Origin: Burkholderiaceae bacterium
Lineage (GTDB): Bacteria; Pseudomonadota; Gammaproteobacteria; Burkholderiales; Burkholderiaceae_C
Direction: 5' to 3'
Length of the DNA stretch: 38,034 nt
Assembly (NCBI GenBank): GCA_019746735.1
Contig: JAIERT010000078.1
Coordinates: forward strand, 1 to 38,034
In this document: positions 18,411 to 28,609 of the stretch, one piece after another
Layout of the letters: each line of letters opens with the position of its first letter
Position numbering within the stretch: position 1 is the first letter of the stretch
Translations under genes and position numbers: made by a program
Notes under the pieces: model-generated
The model's input: only the letters and a program-made list of their open reading frames with translations
What the model was told of the DNA's origin: nothing
Database searches by the model: none

Positions 18411-19045
18411 TCCGGGTGCAACATCGTCTGGCACCGCTGTGCCGCCTGGTCTGGATGGGCGTCGCCGCCCTGTTGCTGACGGCCTGTGTGCCGACCAGCC
18501 GCATCCAGCCCCTAGAGAAACTGGCCGATCTGCCCTCGGGTGAGGTGGTGCTGGTCGGCCGCATCGAGCTCGATCCGCCGCTCAGGCCCGGCGAGCAGAA
18601 ACTGAGCCCGCGCTACGCCGAGTACGACCGCCTGGCCATGGTGATCTTGGGCGAGGAGCCGCGCGATGTGGATCGCCCGGCCCTGGGGGATATGAAGCAG
18701 CGCATCAACGCGACGTTCGGCGAACATTTCTTCGTCAACCATCCGTCCCGGCCTTTCTACATCCTCAAGACCTGGGTGGTGATGCGCGCGGAGATCCGGG
18801 TGGTGTCGCCGAACGCGCGCGTCGACGATGGCGTGGCGCCCTTGCAGGGCCTGTTTCGCGTCGACGTGAAGCCGGGAGACCAGGCCGTCTACATCGGCGC
18901 CATCCGCTACCACCGTGACGAGTTCTTCGGCACCACCCGGGTGGTGGTGCGTGACGACTACGCCAGCGCGAATGCCGAGTTCCAGCGTCGTTTCGGTCGC
19001 ACCATGACCTTGCGCAAGTCGCTGGCCGTCCCGGTGCGGCCCTGA
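18407..19045 (+). CDS. Hypothetical lipoprotein
   Basis: ATG overlaps the previous stop (ATGA); lipobox LLLTACVPTSR. Confidence 0.75.
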   Translation: MIRVQHRLAPLCRLVWMGVAALLLTACVPTSRIQPLEKLADLPSGEVVLVGRIELDPPLRPGEQKLSPRYAEYDRLAMVILGEEPRDVDRPALGDMKQRINATFGEHFFVNHPSRPFYILKTWVVMRAEIRVVSPNARVDDGVAPLQGLFRVDVKPGDQAVYIGAIRYHRDEFFGTTRVVVRDDYASANAEFQRRFGRTMTLRKSLAVPVRP

Positions 19046-19057
19046 GCCCACGCCACC

Positions 19058-19879
19058 ATGATGGTCCCTGCAGCGCATGCACTCGAGCTGCTGGGCATCA
19101 CCTGCACCTTTGCCGCTCCCGGTGGCGGGACGTCCTACACCGCGGTGGCCGACAGCACGCTGCGCGTGGCCGCCGGGGAGTTCGTCTCGGTCGTGGGCCC
19201 GACGGGCTGCGGTAAATCCACGCTGCTCAATGTGGGGGCGGGTCTGCTGGTGCCGAGTGCCGGCGAGGTGCGTGTCTTCGGCGAGACCTTACGCGGGCTG
19301 AACCGGCGCGCCGGCTACATGTTCCAGGCCGAGGCCCTGCTGCCCTGGCGCAGCGCGCTGGACAACGTGCTGCTGGGCCTGCAGTACCGCGGCGTGCCCG
19401 AGGCCGAGGCGCGGGCCCAGGCCGAGGACTGGCTGGCCCGTGTGGGTCTGGCCGGCTTTGGCGACCGCTATCCGCACCAGCTCTCGGGCGGCATGCGCAA
19501 GCGCACGGCCCTGGCCCAGACCCTGGCGCTGGATCCGGACATCATCCTCATGGACGAGCCCTTCAGCGCGCTGGACGTGCAGACGCGCCAGCTGATGGAG
19601 AACGAGGTGCTGGAGCTCTGGAGCGCCAAGAAGAAGGCCGTGCTCTTCATCACGCACGACCTCGACGAGGCCATTGCCATGAGCGACCGGGTGGTCGTGC
19701 TCTCGGCCGGTCCGGCCACGCGCCCGATCGGTGAATTCGACATCGACCTGCCGCGCCCGCGCAATGTGGCCGAAGTACGCAACACACCGCGTTTCGTCGA
19801 GCTGCACCGTCAGATCTGGGACGTGTTGCGCGAAGAGGTGCTCACGGGCTACCAGCAGCAGCTGAGGAAGGTGGCATGA
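19058..19879 (+). CDS. NitT/TauT-type ABC transporter ATP-binding protein
   Basis: Walker A GPTGCGKST, signature LSGGMRKR, Walker B ILMDEPFSALD. Confidence 0.95.
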   Translation: MMVPAAHALELLGITCTFAAPGGGTSYTAVADSTLRVAAGEFVSVVGPTGCGKSTLLNVGAGLLVPSAGEVRVFGETLRGLNRRAGYMFQAEALLPWRSALDNVLLGLQYRGVPEAEARAQAEDWLARVGLAGFGDRYPHQLSGGMRKRTALAQTLALDPDIILMDEPFSALDVQTRQLMENEVLELWSAKKKAVLFITHDLDEAIAMSDRVVVLSAGPATRPIGEFDIDLPRPRNVAEVRNTPRFVELHRQIWDVLREEVLTGYQQQLRKVA

Positions 19880-20721
19880 ATCTCTGGCAAACGCTCAAGC
19901 CGCGCGCTGGCAATCTGCGCTGGTGGCAGCTCGGCGTGCTGCTGGCCTTCCTGGGCCTGTGGCAACTGGCCTCGCGTGATGCCCAGCTGGCCTTCTTCCT
20001 GGGCGATCCCGTGCAGGTGGCCGGGCGGATCTGGTCCTGGTTCCTGCCCTGGGCGGTGGCGCCGAACGTTCTCTTTCCCGACGGGCTGAGCGGCAATGCC
20101 GACATCTACCGCCATCTCGGCACCACCTTGCTGGAGACCTTCCTGGCCTTCGGCATCGGCACCGTGCTGGGCCTGGTCTGCGGGCTCTGGCTGGCGCTCT
20201 CGCCCCTGGCCAGCGCCATCCTCGATCCCTACATCAAGGCGGCCAACGCCATGCCGCGCGTGATCCTGGCGCCCATCTTCGCCATGTGGTTCGGTCTGGG
20301 CATCTGGAGCAAGGTGGCGCTGGCCGTGACCCTGGTGTTCTTCATCGTCTTCTTCAACGTCTACCAGGGCGTGCGCGAGGTCAGCCCCGTGGTGCTGGCC
20401 AACGCCCGCATGCTGGGCGCCAACCAGCGTCAGCTCTTGCGCACCGTCTACCTGCCGAGTGCCACGGCCTGGGTGTTCTCCAGCCTGCACACCTCGGTGG
20501 GCCTGGCCTTCGTGGGGGCGGTGGTGGGCGAGTACCTGGGGTCGGCGCGCGGCGTGGGCTACCTGATCCTGCAGGCCGAGGGGACTTTCGACGTCAACAC
20601 GGTCTTCGCGGGCATCGTGGTGCTCACGGCCTTCGCGCTGCTGCTCGACGGCCTGGTGGGGCGCATCGAGCGGCGCCTCATGAAATGGCAGCCGCGCGCG
20701 GGCGAGACCGAGAAACTCTGA
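19876..20721 (+). CDS. NitT/TauT-type ABC transporter permease
   Basis: ATGA overlap with ATPase gene; multi-TM; EYLGSARGVGYLILQAEGTFD typical of SsuC/TauC-like permeases. Confidence 0.93.
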   Translation: MNLWQTLKPRAGNLRWWQLGVLLAFLGLWQLASRDAQLAFFLGDPVQVAGRIWSWFLPWAVAPNVLFPDGLSGNADIYRHLGTTLLETFLAFGIGTVLGLVCGLWLALSPLASAILDPYIKAANAMPRVILAPIFAMWFGLGIWSKVALAVTLVFFIVFFNVYQGVREVSPVVLANARMLGANQRQLLRTVYLPSATAWVFSSLHTSVGLAFVGAVVGEYLGSARGVGYLILQAEGTFDVNTVFAGIVVLTAFALLLDGLVGRIERRLMKWQPRAGETEKL

Positions 20722-20742
20722 GGGCGGCCGGCCCGCCCGGCC

Positions 20743-22191
20743 TCACATGAAGACGATGACCTTGTCGCCGGCCTTGAAGACGGCGTTCTCGCTCACCTTG
20801 TTCCAGCGGGCCACCGAGCTGACGGGCAGGCGGTAGCGCAGGGCGATGTTGGCCACCGAATCACCCTTGCGGCCGACCTTGAGCACGGTGCGGCGCGGCG
20901 TACCGGCCTTGCGTGGCACATGTTCGCGCGCCAGGTGCAGCTGGCCGTTGTCGGCGATGCGCTCGGTCACGTCGCGCTCCTGGCTGGCCGGACGCGGCAC
21001 CAGCAGGGTGGAGCCGGCGCGGATCAGCATGCGCGGCGGGATGCGGTTGACATAGCGCAGGTCGGCCTCGCTCATCTTCACGCGCCGCGCGGCTTCGTCC
21101 GGCTTCATGGTGGTGGGGGCGATCCAGACCGTCCAGCTCGACAGCCGATCCCCCACGTAGGCATCCAGGTTGCGCTGGAAGATCTCGGCGTTGTCCCAGG
21201 GCAGCAGGATCTGTGGCGTGCCTGCGGCCAGGATGACCGGGCGGTGCAAGGAGGGGTTGAGCGCCTTGAAGTCTTCCAGGCGCACCTCGGCCAGCTTGGC
21301 GGCCAGGGTCACGTCGATGTCGCGCGTGATGGTGACGGTGTCGAAGTAGGGGTGGTTCTCGATGACCGGCAGCTTGATGTTGAACTTGCCGGGCTCGGCC
21401 ACGATGTTCTTCATGGCCTGCAGCTTGGGGATGTAGTAGCGCGTCTCCATGGGCATGTTCAGGTCCAGGTAGCCCGTGCCCTTCTTCAGTCGCTTGTTCT
21501 TGGCAATCGCGCGGCCCACGCTGCCTTCACCCCAGTTGTAGGAGGCCAGCGCCAGATGCCAGTCGCCAAACATGCCGTAGAGGCGTTCCAGGTAATCGAG
21601 CGCGGCGCGTGTGGAGGCCAGCACGTCGCGCCGGTCGTCGCGGAAGGCGTTCTGCTTGAGCTGATAGAGCTTGCCCGTGCTGGGGATGAACTGCCACATG
21701 CCGGCAGCGCGGGCATGCGAGTAGGCCTGCGGGTTGTAGGCGCTCTCGATGAAGGGCAGCAGCGCGAGTTCGGTCGGCAGGCCGCGGCGCTCGATCTCCT
21801 CGACGATGTGGAAGAGATACATGCGCGAACGCTCGGCCATGTTCTCCAGGTCCTGGGGGCGTGCGGCATACCACTGCTCACGGCCAGGCACCAGCGGGCT
21901 GTCGAGATCGGGCATGGCAAAGCCATGGCGGATGCGTTCCCAGAGATCGCCTGGCGGCGTCAGGGCGATGACCTTGCGCTGCGCGGGTTCGAGTGCCGGG
22001 ATCGGGGTGAGCTCGCCCTGGGGATAGACGGGACGGTGCAGGCTGAAGGCGGGGGCGGCAGGCGGGGTGTCGTCGCGGGCCGGAGGGGGGAAGGGTGTGT
22101 CGGAGGTGGCAACGGGGCCGGGTGACAGGCTGGCGCAGCCGGCCAGCAGGAGCAAGAGGGCCGCAAGGCCGGCAGTTCGGAACAGTTTCAT
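20743..22191 (-). CDS. mltD: Membrane-bound lytic murein transglycosylase D-like, LysM
   Basis: Lipobox [13 protein letters not shown] motif [33 protein letters not shown]-terminal LysM ([25 protein letters not shown]). Confidence 0.92.
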   Translation of the reverse strand: MKLFRTAGLAALLLLLAGCASLSPGPVATSDTPFPPPARDDTPPAAPAFSLHRPVYPQGELTPIPALEPAQRKVIALTPPGDLWERIRHGFAMPDLDSPLVPGREQWYAARPQDLENMAERSRMYLFHIVEEIERRGLPTELALLPFIESAYNPQAYSHARAAGMWQFIPSTGKLYQLKQNAFRDDRRDVLASTRAALDYLERLYGMFGDWHLALASYNWGEGSVGRAIAKNKRLKKGTGYLDLNMPMETRYYIPKLQAMKNIVAEPGKFNIKLPVIENHPYFDTVTITRDIDVTLAAKLAEVRLEDFKALNPSLHRPVILAAGTPQILLPWDNAEIFQRNLDAYVGDRLSSWTVWIAPTTMKPDEAARRVKMSEADLRYVNRIPPRMLIRAGSTLLVPRPASQERDVTERIADNGQLHLAREHVPRKAGTPRRTVLKVGRKGDSVANIALRYRLPVSSVARWNKVSENAVFKAGDKVIVFM

Positions 22192-22955
22192 CGGAAGTCG
22201 TTTTTCCAGAGTCGCAGGGCGGCGAAGATGCCGGCCTCGTCATGGGCCTGCGCCCGGGGCTGGACGGCCTGCACGATGGCAGGCTCGCGGGTGCGCAGGA
22301 AGGGGTTGATGTCACGCTCGACCGCCAGGGTCGAGGGCAGGGTGGGCTGCTGTCGGGCACGCAGGCTCTCGCAGTGCTGCGTGTAGGGTTGCAGCGCCGC
22401 GTTGTCGGGTTCGACGGCGCGCGCGAAGCGCAGATTGCTCAGCGTGTATTCATGCGCACAGCACACACGCGTGGGGCCGGGCAGGGCCGCGAGCTTGTCG
22501 AGCGAGGCCAGCATCTGGGCCGGCGTGCCCTCGAACAGGCGGCCACAGCCGCCGGAGAAGAGCGTGTCACCGCAGAAGAGCAGGGGGGCACCGTCGACAT
22601 CGGCGCAATACCAGGCGATGTGGCCGGCCGTGTGGCCCGGCACATCCAGTACCTCGAAGCGCAGGCCCAGCAGTTCGAGTGCATCGCATTCGCTGTAGCG
22701 CTGCAGGGGCTCGGGCATGTCCTCGCCGGCCGGGCCGTGCACCGCGGCGCCCGTGGCCGCACGCAGCTCGGCCACGCCGCCCACATGATCAGCGTGGTGG
22801 TGTGTGACTAGAATCGCCTGGAGTTGCAGATGTCGGGTCTGCAGCGCCTGCAGCACCGGTTGTGCATCACCGGGGTCGACGACGAGAGCCTGGTGGCCGT
22901 CATGCAGCATCCAGATGTAGTTGTCGTCGAAAGCGGGCAGTGGAAGCAGCGTCAT
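22188..22955 (-). CDS. gloB: Hydroxyacylglutathione hydrolase (glyoxalase II)
   Basis: [30 protein letters not shown] metal-binding motif, [21 protein letters not shown]. Confidence 0.96.
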   Translation of the reverse strand: MTLLPLPAFDDNYIWMLHDGHQALVVDPGDAQPVLQALQTRHLQLQAILVTHHHADHVGGVAELRAATGAAVHGPAGEDMPEPLQRYSECDALELLGLRFEVLDVPGHTAGHIAWYCADVDGAPLLFCGDTLFSGGCGRLFEGTPAQMLASLDKLAALPGPTRVCCAHEYTLSNLRFARAVEPDNAALQPYTQHCESLRARQQPTLPSTLAVERDINPFLRTREPAIVQAVQPRAQAHDEAGIFAALRLWKNDFR

Positions 22956-23739
22956 GAATGCCGGAATTATAGGTTTGCAGGACTGGTTCGAGTCCCCTGC
23001 CGGGACTTATCTGTTGGCGTGGGAGCAACAGCAGTTTGATCTGGCCGTCGTCGATCTCTTCGGCTACCACGCCCTGCAGCTGGGCCTGCCCGCACTCGAT
23101 GCGTTGGCCACCAACCGCATGCCGCATCGCTGGCTTTCCACTGCCGAGGGCGTGCAGGCACCGCGCGCCGTGCTGCAGGCCGATTACGCGGCCCTGCCGT
23201 TTCCCGAGTCCAGCCTGGACCTCGTCGCGCTGCCCCACGCACTGGACAGCCATGCCGATCCGCACGCGGTACTGCGCGAGGTCTCGCGTGTGCTGGTGCC
23301 GGGCGGACGGGTGGTGGTCAGCGGTTTCAACCCCGCCAGTCTGTGGGGACTTCGCCAGGGTTGTGAGCATCTGTGCCGTCGCTTCAAGGTTGGCGCGCCG
23401 CTGCTGCCAAAGGGATTGGACTTCATTGGTTCACGTCGTCTGCGCGACTGGTTACGCCTGCTGGATTTCGAGGTCGAGACCGGTGGCTATGGTTGCTACC
23501 GCCCGCTGCTGCGTGGCGAAAAATGGCTGCAGCGCTGGCGCTGGATGGACCGCGCCGGCGCGCGCTGGTGGCCTTTCTTCGGTGCGGCCTATGTTCTGGT
23601 GGCCGTCAAGCGTGTGCACGGTGTGCGCCTGCTGGAGCCGGCCTGGCGCAAGGCGGGCAGCAAGGCCGGAGCCACGGTGCCGCTGGCGCGCCGGCAGGGC
23701 GACAATCGCGTCTCGATGAAACAGGAACAACACGAGTGA
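22954..23739 (+). CDS. Class I SAM-dependent methyltransferase
   Basis: [19 protein letters not shown]...; [47 protein letters not shown]. Start uncertain (ATG 22954 or in-frame TTG 22975). Confidence 0.88.
   Translation: MNAGIIGLQDWFESPAGTYLLAWEQQQFDLAVVDLFGYHALQLGLPALDALATNRMPHRWLSTAEGVQAPRAVLQADYAALPFPESSLDLVALPHALDSHADPHAVLREVSRVLVPGGRVVVSGFNPASLWGLRQGCEHLCRRFKVGAPLLPKGLDFIGSRRLRDWLRLLDFEVETGGYGCYRPLLRGEKWLQRWRWMDRAGARWWPFFGAAYVLVAVKRVHGVRLLEPAWRKAGSKAGATVPLARRQGDNRVSMKQEQHE
22966..22971 (-). promoter_or_regulatory. Candidate -10 box for gloB
   Basis: Minus-strand TATAAT (perfect consensus) 10 nt upstream of the gloB ATG. Confidence 0.5.
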
Positions 23740-24176
23740 ACACGGTCGAGATCTACACCGATGGGGCCTGCAAGGGCAATCCGGGCCCCGGGGGCTGGGG
23801 CGTGCTGCTGAAGTCCGGCAGCGTGGAGAAGGAGTTGTTCGGGGGCGAACGCGAGACCACGAACAACCGCATGGAGATGATGGCGGTGATCCAGGCCCTT
23901 GAAGCCCTCAAGCGGCCCTGCCATGTCATCCTGCACGCCGACAGCCAGTACGTGCTCAAGGGCATCAATGAATGGCTGGCCGGCTGGAAAGCCAGGGGCT
24001 GGAAGACGGCGGCGAAGCAGCCGGTGAAGAACGTGGATCTCTGGCAGCGCCTGGACACCCTGCTGAGCCAGACGGAACACCGCATCGAGTGGCGCTGGGT
24101 CAAGGGGCACGATGGCGACCCGGGTAACGAGCGCGCCGATGCCTTGGCCAATCGCGGTGTGGAGCAGGTTCTGTAA
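23736..24176 (+). CDS. rnhA: Ribonuclease HI
   Basis: GTG start overlapping the previous stop; [64 protein letters not shown]. Confidence 0.96.
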   Translation: MNTVEIYTDGACKGNPGPGGWGVLLKSGSVEKELFGGERETTNNRMEMMAVIQALEALKRPCHVILHADSQYVLKGINEWLAGWKARGWKTAAKQPVKNVDLWQRLDTLLSQTEHRIEWRWVKGHDGDPGNERADALANRGVEQVL

Positions 24177-24310
24177 AGTTCTGCAAAGCCGGGCCTGCCG
24201 GGGGCGTGCATGCGTAGCAGCCCGCATGCAGAGTGGGCGGGGGACTGCTACAGTCGACGGAGTTCAGCTCTGCCGGGACACCTCTGGTGTCCGACTTCCG
24301 TTTGCTATCC

Positions 24311-25438
24311 ATGGCTTCCAAAATTCTCTATCCGGTGATTGCCGCCATCGGCATCGCAGCGGCTTCGGGTGCCGCCTGGTGGTTCCAGAACCGCAGCACG
24401 GCCGTGGCCCCGGCGCCTGCCGGTGCCGCAGCGCGCGCCAATGGCGCGGGCCCGGCCCGGCCCGTCACGGTCGAGGCCGTGCGGGTGCAGCTGATGAAGC
24501 TCACCGACGACGCCCAGGCCGTGGGCAGCCTGCGCTCGCGCCAGAGCGTGATGCTGCGCCCCGAGGTCAGCGGCCGTGTGCTCAGGCTCAACTTCAGGGA
24601 CGGTGAGCGCGTGCGCAAGGGCCAGCTGCTGGTGCAGTTCGACGACCAGCTGCAGCAGGCCCAGATCAAGCAGAGCCAGGCCGAGCTGTCGATCGCCCAG
24701 GCCAACCACAAGCGCAACCAGGAGCTGCTGGCGCAGAACTTCGTGAGCCAGCGTTCGCTGGACGAGAGCGCCGCCAATCTGGAGGTGGCCCAGGCCAAGC
24801 TCGCGCTGGCGCAGGCCACGGCCGACCGGCTGCGGATCATCGCTCCCTTCGACGGTATCGCCGGCATCCGCAACGTCAGTGTCGGCGACTACCTCAAGGA
24901 CGGCACGGACATCGTGAACCTTGAAGACATCGACACGGTCTATGTGGACTACCGCCTGCCCGAGCGTTACCAGACCCAGGTGAAACCCGGCCAGCGCGTT
25001 TCGGTGGAGCTCGACGCGCTGCCCGGGCGCAGCTTCGATGCGCGGGTGCAGGCTGTCGACCCCTTGATCGATGCCAATGGCCGCTCCATCGGCGTGCGTG
25101 CCAGCATCCCCAACCGCCAGCTGCAGCTGCGCCCGGGCATGTTTGCGCGCGTGAGCACCTTGTTCGGCGTGCGCGAGCGCGCCCGCGTGGTGCCCGAGGA
25201 GGCCATCGTGCCGCAGGGCGGCCGCCAGTTCGTCATCAAGCTCGTGCCGGGGCCGGACAACGACACCCTGGTCTCGCGCCGGGTCGAGGTCAAGGTGGGC
25301 ATCCGCCGCCCGGGCCAGGTCGAGATCGTCGAGGGCCTGCAGGAGGGCGACACCGTGGTCACGGCGGGCCAGCAACGTCTGCAGCGCGATGGCAGCCCGG
25401 TCAAGGTGCTCGAGCTGAACCGCCCGACGGCCGGTTGA
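24311..25438 (+). CDS. RND efflux periplasmic adaptor (membrane fusion protein)
   Basis: Single N-terminal TM, biotinyl-lipoyl-like and coiled-coil segments, RIIAPFDGIAGIRNVSVGDYLKDG. Confidence 0.92.
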   Translation: MASKILYPVIAAIGIAAASGAAWWFQNRSTAVAPAPAGAAARANGAGPARPVTVEAVRVQLMKLTDDAQAVGSLRSRQSVMLRPEVSGRVLRLNFRDGERVRKGQLLVQFDDQLQQAQIKQSQAELSIAQANHKRNQELLAQNFVSQRSLDESAANLEVAQAKLALAQATADRLRIIAPFDGIAGIRNVSVGDYLKDGTDIVNLEDIDTVYVDYRLPERYQTQVKPGQRVSVELDALPGRSFDARVQAVDPLIDANGRSIGVRASIPNRQLQLRPGMFARVSTLFGVRERARVVPEEAIVPQGGRQFVIKLVPGPDNDTLVSRRVEVKVGIRRPGQVEIVEGLQEGDTVVTAGQQRLQRDGSPVKVLELNRPTAG

Positions 25439-25450
25439 TCCGGAGGCCGC

Positions 25451-28400
25451 ATGCAACTGCCCGAAATATCGATCCGCCGCCCGGTCTTCGCGACCGTGCT
25501 CTCGCTGCTCGTGCTGCTGATCGGTGCGGTCAGCTTCCTGCAGCTGCCCGTGCGCGAGTACCCCAAGATCGACGAGCCCGTGGTCACGGTCACGGTGCGC
25601 TACGCCGGCGCCTCGGCCGAGGTGGTGGAGTCGCAGATCGCCAAGCCGCTGGAGGACTCCATTGCCGGCATCGACGCGGTGGACGTGATCACCTCGATCT
25701 CGCGCGCCGAGCAGGCCCAGATCTCGGTGCGCTTCCGCCTGGAGAAGGATGCCGACGCCGCGGCCGCCGAGGTGCGCGACCGCACCTCGCGCGTGCGCAA
25801 CCGCCTGCCGCAGACCATCGACGAGCCGGTGATTGCCAAGGTCGAGGCCGACGCCTTTCCCGTGATCTGGCTGGCCTTCTCGAGCGATACGCAAAGCGCA
25901 TTGCAGCTCAACGAGATGATCAACCGTCTGGTCAAGCCGCGGTTGCAGACCGTGACCGGTGCGGCCGACGTGCGCATCTTCGGCGAGCGCAAGTACGCCA
26001 TGCGCGTCTGGCTGGACCCGGACCGCCTCGCGGCCTACAAGCTCACCACCCAGGATGCCGAGGATGCCTTGCGGCGCAGCAATCTGGAAGTGCCCGCCGG
26101 GCGCATCGAGAGCCGGCAGCGCGAGTTCTCGGTCTCCTCCAACACCGACCTGCGCACGCCGCAGCAGTTTGGCGAGATCGTGATCCGCACGGTCAACGGC
26201 TTTCCCGTCAAGCTGCGCGATGTGGCGCGCATCGAGGAGGGTGCGGCCGAGGAGCGCACCTCGGTGCGCCTCAACGGCCGCCCGGCCATCGCGACCGGGG
26301 TGATCCGCCAGGCCACGGCCAATCCGCTGGAACTGAGTGCCGGCGTGCGTGCCATGCTGCCCAAGCTGCAGGCCGACCTGCCTGCGGGCGTGAGCATCAC
26401 CGTGGCCAACGACAACTCGGTCTTCATCGACCGCTCGATCAAGAACGTGTTCCAGACCATCGTCGAGGCGGTGGTGCTGGTGGCGCTGGTGATCTTCGTC
26501 TTCCTGCGCACGCTGCGCGCTTCCATCATCCCCATCGTCACCATCCCGGTGAGCCTGGTCGGCGCCTTCGCGCTCATGGCCCTGGCCGGCTTCTCGATCA
26601 ACACCCTGACCCTGCTGGCCCTGGTGCTGGCCATTGGTCTCGTGGTGGACGACGCCATCGTGGTGCTGGAGAACATCTACCGCCACATCGAGGAGGGGCT
26701 GGACCCCTTCAGCGCGGCCATCAAGGGCGCGCGCGAGGTGGGCTTTGCCGTGGTGGCCATGACGCTCACCTTGGCCGCGGTCTACGCGCCGCTGGCCTTC
26801 ACCCCAGGGCGCACCGGTCGCCTCTTCGTCGAGTTCGCGCTGGCGCTGGCCGGCGCGGTGATTGTCTCGGGCTTCATCGCGCTCACGCTCTCGCCCATGA
26901 TGTGCTCCAAGCTGCTGCGGCACAACCCCAAGCCGGGCGTCTTCGACCGCACCATGGAGCGCTGGCTGAGCGCGCTGAGCACGGGCTACGAGAACCTGCT
27001 GCGTCGCGTGCTGACCATGCGCTGGGTGGTGCTGCTGGGCATGGGCTTGGTGATCGCAGCCATCGCGCTCATCCTGCCGGGCATGAAGAGCGAGCTCGCA
27101 CCGCTGGAGGACCGCGGCGTGGTGCTCAACGTGGTCAATGCGCCGGACGGCTCCACGCTGGATTACACGGACCGGTACGCGAGCGCCATCGAGGCCATCG
27201 GCAAGGATTTCCCCGAGTTCGACCGCATCTTCGTCGTGGCTGGCAATCCCACGGTGAGCCAGGCCAGCGTCTCCATGCGCGCGGTCGATTGGGATGAACG
27301 CAAGCGCACCACGCTGGAGATGGCGCGCGAGATGCAGCCGCGCATCAGCGTGCTGCCCGGGGTTTCCGCCTTTCCGATCACGCCCCCCTCGCTGGGCCAG
27401 GGCTTCCGTGAGCGGCCGGTGAACTTCGTGATCCTGACCTCCGAGAGCTACGAGGACCTGAACCAGGTGACGCGTCAGTTCCTCGACGAGATCGCCAAGA
27501 ACCCGGGCATCCAGGGGGCCGACGTGGACCTGCGCCTGAACAAGCCCGAGCTCAAGATCGACGTCAACCGGGAAAAGGCCGCCGACCTGGGCGTGGGGGT
27601 GGACACGGTGGCACGCGCCATCGAGACCATGCTGGGCGGCCGGCTGGTCACGCGCTACAAGCGCGAGGGCGATCAGTACGACGTGATCGTGCAGACCCAG
27701 TCCGTGGGGCGTGACACGCCCGACGACATCGAACGCATCTTCGTGCGCGGCCGCAACGATGCCATGATCCCCCTGGCTTCGCTGGTCACCGTCAACGAAT
27801 CCGTCGCGCCGCGCGAGCTGAACCATTTCAGCCAGCGCCGCGCCGTCACCATCACGGCCAACCTCGCACCCGACTATTCGCTGGGCGAGGCCCTGAACTT
27901 CCTCGACGAGGTGGCCAAGCGCGTGCTCAAGCCCGGCTACACCACCGACCTCAACGGCACCTCGCGCGAGTTCCGCAGCTCCCAGGGCTCGCTGACCATC
28001 GTCTTCATCCTCGCGCTGCTCTTCATCTTCCTGGTGCTCGCGGCGCAGTTCGAGAGTTTTGTCGATCCCTTCGTGATCATGCTCTCGGTGCCGCTGTCCA
28101 TGATCGGTGCGCTGCTGGCGCTCAAGTTCACGGGCGGTTCGCTCAATGTCTATTCACAGATCGGCCTGATCACGCTCGTGGGGCTGATCACCAAGCACGG
28201 CATCCTGATCGTGGAGTTCGCCAACCAGATGCGCGAGCAGGGGCTGGAGACGGTCGAGGCCGTGGTCAAGGCCGCTGGCCAGCGCCTGCGCCCCATCCTC
28301 ATGACCACCGGCGCCATGGTGCTGGGTGCCGTACCGCTGGCGCTGGCCACGGGTGCCGGTGCCGAGAGCCGCGTGCAGATCGGCTGGGTCATCGTCGGCG

Positions 28401-28540
28401 GCATGACGCTGGGCACCTTGCTCACCATCTTCGTGGTGCCGACCATGTACACCCTGCTGGCCCGTCGGCACGCTCCCGGGGCCGACAAGCGCGCGGTCAA
28501 CGACGCGGGCGCGCACGATGCCGAGCTGATCGCCAAGTAG
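25451..28540 (+). CDS. RND efflux transporter, HAE1/AcrB-like inner-membrane component
   Basis: ISIRRPVFATVLSLLVLLIGAVSF; TM4 LALVLAIGLVVDDAIVVLENIYRHIEEG; 1029 aa. Confidence 0.95.
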   Translation: MQLPEISIRRPVFATVLSLLVLLIGAVSFLQLPVREYPKIDEPVVTVTVRYAGASAEVVESQIAKPLEDSIAGIDAVDVITSISRAEQAQISVRFRLEKDADAAAAEVRDRTSRVRNRLPQTIDEPVIAKVEADAFPVIWLAFSSDTQSALQLNEMINRLVKPRLQTVTGAADVRIFGERKYAMRVWLDPDRLAAYKLTTQDAEDALRRSNLEVPAGRIESRQREFSVSSNTDLRTPQQFGEIVIRTVNGFPVKLRDVARIEEGAAEERTSVRLNGRPAIATGVIRQATANPLELSAGVRAMLPKLQADLPAGVSITVANDNSVFIDRSIKNVFQTIVEAVVLVALVIFVFLRTLRASIIPIVTIPVSLVGAFALMALAGFSINTLTLLALVLAIGLVVDDAIVVLENIYRHIEEGLDPFSAAIKGAREVGFAVVAMTLTLAAVYAPLAFTPGRTGRLFVEFALALAGAVIVSGFIALTLSPMMCSKLLRHNPKPGVFDRTMERWLSALSTGYENLLRRVLTMRWVVLLGMGLVIAAIALILPGMKSELAPLEDRGVVLNVVNAPDGSTLDYTDRYASAIEAIGKDFPEFDRIFVVAGNPTVSQASVSMRAVDWDERKRTTLEMAREMQPRISVLPGVSAFPITPPSLGQGFRERPVNFVILTSESYEDLNQVTRQFLDEIAKNPGIQGADVDLRLNKPELKIDVNREKAADLGVGVDTVARAIETMLGGRLVTRYKREGDQYDVIVQTQSVGRDTPDDIERIFVRGRNDAMIPLASLVTVNESVAPRELNHFSQRRAVTITANLAPDYSLGEALNFLDEVAKRVLKPGYTTDLNGTSREFRSSQGSLTIVFILALLFIFLVLAAQFESFVDPFVIMLSVPLSMIGALLALKFTGGSLNVYSQIGLITLVGLITKHGILIVEFANQMREQGLETVEAVVKAAGQRLRPILMTTGAMVLGAVPLALATGAGAESRVQIGWVIVGGMTLGTLLTIFVVPTMYTLLARRHAPGADKRAVNDAGAHDAELIAK

Positions 28541-28609
28541 GCGCCGCAACGGTTCGTACTTGCGAAGAGGGGTGTCAAGCACCCCGTGCCATGTCGCACA
28601 ATGGTCGAC

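Noticed and set aside
24305-27826. 1173-aa minus-strand ORF opposite the RND efflux genes
   Set aside because: Low-complexity His/Arg/Gly/Ala-rich translation antisense to two clearly conserved genes; a typical result of high third-position GC suppressing stops on the opposite strand.
28569-28585. Hairpin ggggtg-tcaag-cacccc after the RND gene as a terminator
   Set aside because: No T-tract follows; stem is only 6 bp, so it is not enough for a confident terminator.
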